This document shows positions 57,670-64,000 of a stretch of DNA of 64,000 nucleotides, piece by piece; position 1 is the stretch's first letter, and every line of letters begins with the position of its first letter. The position numbers and the translations under genes are program-made. Source of the DNA: an uncultured Muribaculaceae bacterium (lineage in GTDB: Bacteria; Bacteroidota; Bacteroidia; Bacteroidales; Muribaculaceae); assembly GCA_910585755.1 (NCBI GenBank), contig CAJUFH010000007.1, positions 12,533 through 76,532 of the forward strand, given 5' to 3'. The notes beneath the pieces were generated by a model. The model made no database searches, was not told the DNA's origin, and saw only the letters and a program-made list of their open reading frames with translations.

Positions 57670-58827
57670 ATGAAGAAGTTATTACTCATAGCAGCCCTTG
57701 CCGCCGGAACAATCGGCGCGGCTGCGCAGGTGACGGTCGCCGGTAGCAAGTTCACCGACAACTGGTCGTTCACCATCAAAGGTGGCGCCGTTACCCCGCT
57801 GAAGAACCACAGCTTCATCAAATCGGCCCGCGGCATCGTAGGCGCCGAGTTCCGCAAGCAGGTTACCCCCTGCCTGGGCCTGGGCGTCGAAGGGGAATGG
57901 ACCGTCAACACCTCCGCCTGGAGCGGATATAAGTCGAACAACGCCTTCGACCACCAGTATGTAGGTGTCTTCGGAACCCTCAACCTCATGAACGCCTTCG
58001 CCGGATATACCGGCGCTCCCCGCCTTTTCGAGATGGAAATCGTGGCCGGAACCGGATGGCTCCACGCCTACTACCCCCACACCCAGGGTGGTGACTCCAA
58101 CACCTGGGGCACCAAGGCCGGGCTGAACTTCAACTTCAACCTCGGACAGGCCAAGGCCTGGACCCTCTCCCTCAAACCCGCCTTCCTCTGGGCAATGAAC
58201 ACCAACGGCGACTTCGGCCCCATGGGAATGGACGCTACCTACAACGGCAACGCGTGCGTATTCCAGCTCCAGGCCGGCGTAACCTACCACTTCGGCAACT
58301 CCAACGGCACGCACCACTTCACGATCGTGCGCCCCTACGACCAGGCTGAAATTGACGCCCTCAACGACCAGATCAACGGCCTCCGCGGCGAACTCGAAGC
58401 GTGTGGCGCCGGCTCCGCGGCCCTCATGGCCCAGCTCGCCGACCTCCAGGCCCAGCTCGACGCATGCAACCGCCGTCCCGCGGCCGTAGAGAAGGTGGTC
58501 AAGGACCTCAACAACATCCGCTACGTCTTCTTCAACCTCAGCAGCGCTACCGTGCAGGCAAACCAGCAGCCCAACATCGCGATGGTTGCCGACGCGCTCA
58601 AGGCCAACGGCAACGCGACCTGCACCGTCAAGGGCTACGCCTCCAAGGACGGCTCGCTCGCCTTCAACCGGAAGCTCGCGCAGCGCCGCGCCGACGCCGT
58701 CAAGAAGGAACTCGTCAAGCGCTACGGCATCGCCTCCGACCGCGTGCAGGCCGAGGGCCAGGGCATCGGCGACCTCTTCTCCGAGAACTCCTGGAACCGC
58801 GTGGCAGTCTGCACCGTCAACGAATAA
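57670..58827 (+). CDS. OmpA-family outer membrane protein
   Basis: 385 residues. A signal peptide (MKKLLLIAALAAGTIGAAAQ) precedes an eight-strand-type barrel (about 25-215; DNWSFTIKGGAVTPLKNHSF, GLNFNFNLGQAKAWTLSLKP), a short coiled linker (about 220-270; EIDALNDQINGLRGELEACG) and a C-terminal OmpA peptidoglycan domain (about 280-385; VFFNLSSATVQANQQPNIAM, GYASKDGSLAFNRKLAQRRA, QGIGDLFSENSWNRV). This is the abundant structural porin of Bacteroidales (compare BT3852-type OmpA). A perfect promoter and strong operator-like palindromes suggest high, regulated expression. It is followed by its own terminator. Confidence 0.93.
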   Translation: MKKLLLIAALAAGTIGAAAQVTVAGSKFTDNWSFTIKGGAVTPLKNHSFIKSARGIVGAEFRKQVTPCLGLGVEGEWTVNTSAWSGYKSNNAFDHQYVGVFGTLNLMNAFAGYTGAPRLFEMEIVAGTGWLHAYYPHTQGGDSNTWGTKAGLNFNFNLGQAKAWTLSLKPAFLWAMNTNGDFGPMGMDATYNGNACVFQLQAGVTYHFGNSNGTHHFTIVRPYDQAEIDALNDQINGLRGELEACGAGSAALMAQLADLQAQLDACNRRPAAVEKVVKDLNNIRYVFFNLSSATVQANQQPNIAMVADALKANGNATCTVKGYASKDGSLAFNRKLAQRRADAVKKELVKRYGIASDRVQAEGQGIGDLFSENSWNRVAVCTVNE

Positions 58828-58851
58828 CGCTTGCCCAAAAGAATGAAAAGA

Positions 58852-58887
58852 GCGGCCGGCGAACCCTGGCGACCGCTTTTTTTGCGC
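58852..58887 (+). terminator. Terminator of the OmpA gene
   Basis: An imperfect stem AGCGGCCG ... CGACCGCT followed by TTTTTTTG, 25 nt after the stop codon. Confidence 0.6.
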
Positions 58888-58915
58888 CATAAATGGCAGG
58901 GATTTGTTATATTTG
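58881..58915 (+). promoter_or_regulatory. Probable promoter of hflX
   Basis: Perfect TATATTTG at 58908-58915, 24 nt before the ATG. A TTTG at 58881-58884 is 23 nt upstream, slightly far, and overlaps the terminator T tract. Confidence 0.45.
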
Positions 58916-58939
58916 CAACCGCAACACATCAAGCACAGA

Positions 58940-60190
58940 ATGAAAGACCTCGTTATAAGCCGCGAAACAACCGAACGCGCCCTGCTCGTGGGCCTCGTCA
59001 CGCCCCGACAGGGGGAGGCGAAAGTCAACGAATACCTCGACGAACTCGCCTTCCTGGCCCAGACCGCCGGGGCGGAGGTAGTCGACCGCTTTACCCAGAA
59101 ACTCGAATACCCCAATCCCCGCACATTCGTCGGACAGGGAAAGCTCGAGGAAATCCGCCAGTACGTTGAGAAAAACGACATCGGGATGGTGATTTTCGAC
59201 GACGACCTATCGACAAAGCAGGTGGCGAACATCGAGAAGGCCCTCCAGGTAAAAATCCTCGACCGCTCGAGCCTGATTCTCGACATCTTCGCCAAGCGGG
59301 CCCAGACGGCGACCGCCAAGACGCAGGTCGAGCTGGCGCAGTACCAGTACCTCCTCCCGCGCCTTACCCGCATGTGGACCCACCTCGAACGACAGAAGGG
59401 TGGTATAGGCATGCGCGGCCCGGGCGAAACGCAGATCGAGACCGACCGCCGTATAATCCAGCGCCGCATATCCCTGCTCAAGCAGGAGCTGGCCGACATC
59501 GACCGCCAGAAGACCCTCCAGCGCAAGAACCGCGGCAAGCTGACCCGCGTCGCGCTCGTCGGCTACACCAACGTCGGGAAATCGACGCTGATGAACCTCC
59601 TGAGCAAGAGCGACGTGTTCGCCGAAAACAAGCTCTTCGCGACCCTCGACACGACAGTCCGCAAGGTAATCATCGACAACCTGCCGTTCCTGCTGACCGA
59701 CACCGTAGGGTTCATACGCAAGCTCCCGCCCCACCTGGTAGAGTCCTTCAAGTCGACCCTCGACGAGGTGCGCGACGCCGACCTGCTGGTCCATGTCGTC
59801 GACATCTCCCATCCCGGCTTCGAGGAGCAGATCGAGGTCGTCAACAAGACCCTCGCCGAGGTCTGCGGCTCGGCCGGGAAGCCGGTAATCGTGGTGTTCA
59901 ACAAGATCGACGCCTACTCCCACGTCCCCAAGGACGAGGACGACCTAACGCCCCGCACCCGCGAGAACATCCCCCTCGAAGAACTCAAACAGACCTGGAT
60001 GAACCGCCTGGAGCTTGACAACTGCGTCTTCATCTCAGCCAAGAAGGGAATCAATATCGACGAGCTGAAGGACAAGATCTACCAGCGCGCCAAGGAAATC
60101 CACTCCGAGCGCTTCCCCTACAACGACTTCCTCTTCAACCATTACGAAGAAGACGCAGCCTCGGAAGGAGAAACTCCTTCCGAGGCGTGA
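58940..60190 (+). CDS. hflX: GTPase HflX
   Basis: 416 residues from the ATG at 58940; the longer frame from 58904 would start inside the promoter. The N-terminal HflX domain has NPRTFVGQGKLEEI and FDDDLSTKQVANIE, then the GMRGPGETQIETDRR linker. The G domain has G1 GYTNVGKST (208-216), G2 around TLDTTVRK, G3 DTVGFI and G4 FNKID. HflX binds the 50S subunit and splits stalled ribosomes, especially under heat. A GGCTTTCC/GGAAAGCC hairpin lies a few bases after the stop (60195-60214). Confidence 0.96.
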   Translation: MKDLVISRETTERALLVGLVTPRQGEAKVNEYLDELAFLAQTAGAEVVDRFTQKLEYPNPRTFVGQGKLEEIRQYVEKNDIGMVIFDDDLSTKQVANIEKALQVKILDRSSLILDIFAKRAQTATAKTQVELAQYQYLLPRLTRMWTHLERQKGGIGMRGPGETQIETDRRIIQRRISLLKQELADIDRQKTLQRKNRGKLTRVALVGYTNVGKSTLMNLLSKSDVFAENKLFATLDTTVRKVIIDNLPFLLTDTVGFIRKLPPHLVESFKSTLDEVRDADLLVHVVDISHPGFEEQIEVVNKTLAEVCGSAGKPVIVVFNKIDAYSHVPKDEDDLTPRTRENIPLEELKQTWMNRLELDNCVFISAKKGINIDELKDKIYQRAKEIHSERFPYNDFLFNHYEEDAASEGETPSEA

Positions 60191-60216
60191 ATATGGCTTT
60201 CCTATGGGAAAGCCCT

Positions 60217-60240
60217 GGGTGAAAGGTGAAAAGTGAAGGA
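60217..60240 (+). repeat. GTGAA-type purine repeat, copy 4
   Basis: GGGTGAAAGGTGAAAAGTGA and following purines. It faces an inverted copy at 60321-60354 across about 80 nt, as at 194-294. Confidence 0.65.
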
Positions 60241-60320
60241 AATACTTATATATAGGTAATTAGAATCGCTTTATATCTTTCAGCCCAAAGTCCTTCTTTT
60301 CCCTTCTCAAAAAACAATCT

Positions 60321-60354
60321 TCTTCACTTTTCACCATTCACCATTCACCTTTAG
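60321..60354 (-). repeat. GTGAA-type purine repeat, inverted copy
   Basis: Read on the minus strand this is a run of GGTGAATGGTGAATGGTGAA-like words; it ends 4 nt before the dgt ATG at 60359 and so forms its leader. Confidence 0.65.
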
Positions 60355-60358
60355 TACA

Positions 60359-61702
60359 ATGCGGACTATGCGATGGAGCAGCCTCGTAAGCGACAAGCGC
60401 TTCGGGCTCGAACACTACCACGACCCCCGGCGCGGAAACCGCTCCGAGTTCCAGCGCGACTTCGACCGCCTGGTGTTCTCCTCCCCCTTCCGGCGGTTGC
60501 AGAACAAGACGCAGGTGTTCCCCCTGCCGGGAAGCATCTTCGTGCACAACCGCCTGACCCACTCCCTGGAGGTCGCCTCCGTCGGGCGCTCCCTGGCCCG
60601 CGAAATCGCCATACTCCTCGCGCCGCGCCACGCCGACGAGGCCGACCGCGCGGCCCTCGACTCCATCGGCGAAATCGTCGCCGCGGCATGCCTCGCCCAC
60701 GACCTCGGCAACCCCCCGTTCGGCCATTCCGGCGAGAAATCAATTTCGACCTTCTTCTCCGAAGGGGCCGGAGCCGGCCTCCGCGACAGCCTGACCCCGG
60801 AGCAGTGGGCCGACCTGGTATGCTTCGAGGGTAACGCCAACGCTTTCCGCCTCCTGACCCACCAGTTCCACGGGCGCCGCGAGGGGGGCTTCGCTATGAC
60901 CTACTCCATGCTCGCCTCGATTGTCAAATACCCCTGGTCGTCGTCGCTCGCCGGAGAAAAGGGGAAATTCGGCTTCTTCACCTCCGAGGAGGAGAGCTAC
61001 CGCCGCGTGGCCGACGAGCTGGGAATCCTACGCCTCCCCTCCCCCGACGGCACCCTCCGCTACGCCCGCCATCCGCTGGTCTACATCGTCGAGGCCGCCG
61101 ACGACATCTGTTACGAGGTGATGGACATCGAGGACGCCCACAAGCTGAAAATCCTCCCGACCCACCAGGTAAAAGACCTCCTTCTCGGCTTCCTCGACCG
61201 GGAGCGCCGCGAGCGCGCCCTGCGCGTAATGGCCGCGATCGAAGACCCCAACGAACAGGTCGCGTACCTGCGCTCCTCCGTCATAGGGATACTCGTAAGC
61301 TGCTGCGCCGCCGCCTTCGCGGAAAACGAGGAGGCGATTCTCAGCGGCACCTTCACCGGCTCCCTCCTCGACCATATCACCCCCCTGGAGCGCGAGGCCT
61401 TCGACCGCTGCAACACCCTCTCGTGGGAGCGCCTCTACTGCGCCCCGGAGGTCGTGGACATCGAGCTGGCCGGTAACCGCATCATCACCTTCCTCCTCGA
61501 AAAGCTCGTCGACGCGGTGCGCAATCCCTCGCTCAACTACTCCCGGCTGCTCCTCTCGCAGGTGCCCCGCCAGTACGACGTCGAGGCCCCGACCCTCTTC
61601 GGGCGCCTCCAGGCCGTCGTCGACCACGTCTCAGCCATGACCGACGTCTACGCCCTCAACCTCTACCGCCGCCTCAACGGCCATACCCTCCCGGCAGTCT
61701 GA
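60359..61702 (+). CDS. dgt: Deoxyguanosinetriphosphate triphosphohydrolase family protein
   Basis: 447 residues. HD-domain metal phosphohydrolase: the FRRLQNKTQVFPL block and THSLEVASVGRSLARE (His68) open the site, AHDLGNPPFGHSGE carries the HD pair at 114-115, and RHPLVYIVEAADDICYEVMD the last metal Asp. Enzymes of this family hydrolyse dGTP (and in some members other dNTPs) to the nucleoside and triphosphate, limiting dNTP pools; some have anti-phage roles. The ATG at 60359 is used; a second in-frame ATG lies 9 nt further on. The GTGAA repeat runs almost up to the start. Confidence 0.92.
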   Translation: MRTMRWSSLVSDKRFGLEHYHDPRRGNRSEFQRDFDRLVFSSPFRRLQNKTQVFPLPGSIFVHNRLTHSLEVASVGRSLAREIAILLAPRHADEADRAALDSIGEIVAAACLAHDLGNPPFGHSGEKSISTFFSEGAGAGLRDSLTPEQWADLVCFEGNANAFRLLTHQFHGRREGGFAMTYSMLASIVKYPWSSSLAGEKGKFGFFTSEEESYRRVADELGILRLPSPDGTLRYARHPLVYIVEAADDICYEVMDIEDAHKLKILPTHQVKDLLLGFLDRERRERALRVMAAIEDPNEQVAYLRSSVIGILVSCCAAAFAENEEAILSGTFTGSLLDHITPLEREAFDRCNTLSWERLYCAPEVVDIELAGNRIITFLLEKLVDAVRNPSLNYSRLLLSQVPRQYDVEAPTLFGRLQAVVDHVSAMTDVYALNLYRRLNGHTLPAV

Positions 61703-61807
61703 TTGTTCTTTTGGCTGAGCCGCAAGCTGTCGGGTGGAGTGAGCCGAAGGCGAGCGGCTTCCCCGGGCCTAAACCTTAAACTTTAAACCATTTAGGGTCG
61801 CTGGAAA

Positions 61808-61839
61808 TTTGGAAGTTAAGAAAAAAAGACGTACCTTTG
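61808..61839 (+). promoter_or_regulatory. Promoter of rpsA
   Basis: TTTG (61808-61811), a 20-nt spacer and TACCTTTG (61832-61839), a perfect consensus match. The leader to the ATG at 61928 is about 80 nt. Confidence 0.75.
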
Positions 61840-61927
61840 CGGCGCTTTGGCCGCCCCGCGCCCGCGAGGAAGCGGCAACGCCTGAGCGCGAGACAATTAA
61901 ATACTTATTTTATTAACCATTTTTTAA

Positions 61928-63715
61928 ATGACTGAAGAAGTTAAAAACTCTCCAATCGCCGACTTTGACTGGGACGCCTACGAAAACGGCGACACCAAGG
62001 CCGAGAAATCGCGCGAGGAGCTTACCCGCACCTACGACGAATCTCTCAACACCGTCAAAGACAAGGAAGTAATCGAAGGTACCATCATCGCCCTCAACAA
62101 GCGCGAGGCTGTGGTTAACATCGGCTACAAGTCCGACGGCATCATCCCGATGAACGAGTTCCGCTACAACCCCGACATCAAGGTCGGCGACGTCGTTGAA
62201 GTGTTCATCGAAAACCAGGAAGACAAAAAGGGCCAGCTCATCCTCTCCCACCGCAAGGCCCGCGCTTCCCGCTCCTGGGAGCGCGTCAACCAGGCAATGG
62301 AAAACGACGAAATCATCAAGGGCTTCATCAAGTGCCGCACAAAGGGCGGCATGATTGTCGACGTGTTCGGCATCGAGGCCTTCCTCCCCGGGTCGCAGAT
62401 CGACGTCAAGCCCATCCGCGACTACGACATATTCGTTGGCAAGACCATGGAATTCAAGGTTGTGAAAATCAACCCCGAATTCAAGAACGTTGTTGTCAGC
62501 CACAAGGCCCTCATCGAGGCTGAGCTGGAACAGCAGAAGAAAGAAATCATCGCGAAGCTCGAAAAGGGCCAGGTGCTCGAAGGTACCGTCAAGAACATCA
62601 CCTCCTACGGCGTATTCATCGACCTTGGCGGCGTAGACGGCCTGATCCACATCACCGACCTTAGCTGGGGCCGCGTGAACCATCCCGAGGAGGTCGTTCA
62701 GCTCGACCAGAAGCTGAACGTCGTAATCCTCGACTTCGACGACGAGAAGAAGCGTATCGCCCTGGGTCTCAAGCAGCTCATGCCGCACCCCTGGGACGCC
62801 CTGGCCGAGACCCTCAAGGTCGGCGACAAGGTGAAGGGCAAGGTAGTCGTCATGACCGACTACGGCGCGTTCGTAGAGGTTGCCCCCGGCGTAGAGGGCC
62901 TCATCCACGTCAGCGAGATGACCTGGTCGCAGCACCTCCGTTCCGCTCAGGACTTCATGAAGGTCGGCGACGAGATCGAAGCCGTAATCCTGACCCTCGA
63001 CCGCGAGGACCGCAAGATGAGCCTCGGCCTCAAGCAGCTTAAGAAGGATCCCTGGGAGGACATCGAAGTCCGCTACCCCGTCGGCTCCAAGCACACCGCC
63101 AAGGTACGCAACTTCACCAACTTCGGCGTATTCGTCGAAATCGAAGAGGGCGTAGACGGCCTGATCCACATCTCCGACCTGAGCTGGACAAAGAAAGTCA
63201 AGCACCCCAGCGAGTTCACCAAGCTCGGCGCAGACATCGACGTTGTCGTTCTCGAAATCGACAAGGAGAACCGCCGCCTCTCCCTGGGCCACAAGCAGCT
63301 CGAGGAGAATCCCTGGGACGTGTTCGACACCATCTTCACCGTCGGCTCCGTTCACCCCGGAACCATCATCGAGATGCTCGACAAGGGCGCTGTTGTCGCT
63401 CTTCCCTACGGCGTCGAAGGCTTCGCTACCCCGAAGCACCTCGTCAAGGAAGACGGCACCCAGGCCAAGGTAGACGAGAAGCTCGACTTCAAGGTAATCG
63501 AGTTCAACAAGGACAGCAAGCGCATCATCCTCTCCCACAGCCGCATCTTCGAAGATGCCAACAAGGCTGAACGCAACGAGGCCCGCAAGGCAAAACGCCA
63601 GGCACCCCGCCGCGAAGAGGCTCCCGCAGCCGCTCTGCCCGCCGTTGAGAAGACCACCCTCGGCGACCTCGGCACCCTCCAGGCCCTGAAGGAAAAACTC
63701 GCCAACGAGGAATAA
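61928..63715 (+). CDS. rpsA: 30S ribosomal protein S1
   Basis: 595 residues with six S1 repeats: IEGTIIALNKREAVVNIGYK and GFIKCRTKGGMIVDVFGIEA (domains 1 and 2, ribosome binding), then four mRNA-binding domains with the shared core (YGVFIDLGGVDGLIHITDLS, YGAFVEVAPGVEGLIHVSEM, FGVFVEIEEGVDGLIHISDL, GAVVALPYGVEGFATPKHL). A basic, Ala-rich tail (about 540-595) follows. S1 recruits and unwinds mRNA on the 30S subunit; in Bacteroidota, where Shine-Dalgarno use is weak, it is thought to be important for initiation in A-rich leaders. Codon use is strongly biased, as for a highly expressed gene. Confidence 0.98.
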   Translation: MTEEVKNSPIADFDWDAYENGDTKAEKSREELTRTYDESLNTVKDKEVIEGTIIALNKREAVVNIGYKSDGIIPMNEFRYNPDIKVGDVVEVFIENQEDKKGQLILSHRKARASRSWERVNQAMENDEIIKGFIKCRTKGGMIVDVFGIEAFLPGSQIDVKPIRDYDIFVGKTMEFKVVKINPEFKNVVVSHKALIEAELEQQKKEIIAKLEKGQVLEGTVKNITSYGVFIDLGGVDGLIHITDLSWGRVNHPEEVVQLDQKLNVVILDFDDEKKRIALGLKQLMPHPWDALAETLKVGDKVKGKVVVMTDYGAFVEVAPGVEGLIHVSEMTWSQHLRSAQDFMKVGDEIEAVILTLDREDRKMSLGLKQLKKDPWEDIEVRYPVGSKHTAKVRNFTNFGVFVEIEEGVDGLIHISDLSWTKKVKHPSEFTKLGADIDVVVLEIDKENRRLSLGHKQLEENPWDVFDTIFTVGSVHPGTIIEMLDKGAVVALPYGVEGFATPKHLVKEDGTQAKVDEKLDFKVIEFNKDSKRIILSHSRIFEDANKAERNEARKAKRQAPRREEAPAAALPAVEKTTLGDLGTLQALKEKLANEE

Positions 63716-63785
63716 CCCCGTAATAAAAGCCAAAAGGCCGCGTTTCGGACAACCGAAACGCGGCCTTTTGGCTTTTATTACGGGG
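63716..63785. terminator. Perfect 33-bp inverted-repeat terminator after rpsA
   Basis: Arms 63716-63748 and 63753-63785 pair without a mismatch around the loop ACAA, starting directly after the rpsA stop codon. The stem includes AAAAGCCAAAAGG/CCTTTTGGCTTTT, so a T tract is available in both directions. Confidence 0.9.
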
Positions 63786-63799
63786 AGTTTAAGGTTGAA

Positions 63800-63830
63800 G
63801 GTTTAGGCCCGGCGGAAGCCGGGCTGTTAA
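63800..63830. repeat. CTAAAC-GCCCGGC palindromic repeat, copy 2 (inverted)
   Basis: GGTTTAGGCCCGGCGGAAGC and following GGGCTGTTAA; its complement parallels 42475-42509 (AAACAGCCCGGCT, loop, GCCGGGCCTAAACC). Confidence 0.65.
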
Positions 63831-63845
63831 GGAGATACTCCGGTT

Positions 63846-63937
63846 AAAGAAAAAGAGGAAGGAAAAGGGAGAGAAGAAAAGGAGGAAAGGAAGGGAAGAA
63901 TGGAAAGAAAAAAGGAGGATAGGAGGGAGAGGGGAAG
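63846..63937 (+). repeat. 92-nt polypurine tract
   Basis: Only two of 92 bases are pyrimidines (T at 63901 and 63920). It is built from GAA/GGA/AAG words without a fixed unit. No gene is seen from 63786 to the window end. Confidence 0.8.
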
Positions 63938-64000
63938 CCGCTCGCCTCCTGACTTCGTCAACGTGTCACCCAAAAATCATCAGAGAAGAGAGGTGCGATG

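Overview
The window is one 64-kb stretch of a high-GC chromosome from the phylum Bacteroidota, most likely order Bacteroidales. The family cannot be fixed from sequence alone; gut lineages such as Muribaculaceae or Rikenellaceae would fit. The evidence is: promoters of the Bacteroidota form TTTG-N19/20-TAnnTTYG; a fused MurF-alanine racemase next to a GSCFA gene; a PorE-like type IX secretion lipoprotein; lipoproteins with an acidic stretch after the lipidated Cys; a TonB-dependent receptor paired with DUF4249; a SecA of 1136 residues and a six-domain S1; and GH95, GH110 and PL1 enzymes typical of glycan-foraging gut commensals. No rRNA, tRNA, CRISPR array or complete insertion sequence was seen.

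Layout. 1-6.2 kb: the start of a CaCA-type exchanger (leftward), then the whole glycine cleavage system gcvT-gcvH-gcvPA-gcvPB-lpdA. 6.2-12.3 kb: a GH110 alpha-galactosidase-like enzyme, an AT-rich secreted protein with a sorting-like tail, a small membrane protein, an M48 protease and a 2[4Fe-4S] ferredoxin, separated by spacers rich in palindromes. 12.6-20.8 kb: a tight envelope operon (PorE-like, GSCFA, MurF-Alr, DUF4105, and a phosphatase-like protein that has lost its metal ligands). 20.9-28.2 kb: secA, a coiled-coil membrane protein and a GH95 fucosidase. 28.4-33.4 kb (leftward): a large secreted protein and a PL1 pectate lyase that share their 3' ends. 33.6-39.3 kb: a surface lipoprotein, a TonB-dependent receptor and a DUF4249 lipoprotein, split by an AT-rich AAA/DUF4143 ATPase cassette. 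39.4-44.3 kb: GtrA-like protein, ClC channel, HAD phosphatase and an acyl-CoA ligase. 44.5-46.6 kb: an AT-rich type II restriction-modification pair whose nuclease looks CCGG-family. 46.6-52.4 kb: an LRR surface protein, a beta-helix lipoprotein, a nested inverted-repeat region, an AspT/YidE-type transporter and a YefM/YoeB toxin-antitoxin pair. 52.5-57.4 kb (leftward): a five-gene operon (PhnW-like aminotransferase, cytidylyltransferase fused to a Gfo/Idh-like domain, two LicD proteins, a Kdo-kinase-like protein) that reads as a pathway for decorating a surface glycan with a CDP-activated group. 57.7-63.7 kb: an OmpA porin, hflX, dgt and rpsA, the last ending in a perfect 33-bp terminator stem.

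The strongest leads for something new are: (a) the ATPase cassette at 37063-38472, flanked by an 11-bp direct repeat, whose removal would restore a stop/start overlap between the receptor and its DUF4249 partner; (b) the aminotransferase/cytidylyltransferase-fusion/LicD operon; (c) two near-symmetric back-to-back -7 elements forming divergent promoters; (d) the nested inverted repeat at 49719-49958; (e) paired palindromes 41 bp apart upstream of the OmpA gene; and (f) several families of dispersed intergenic repeats.
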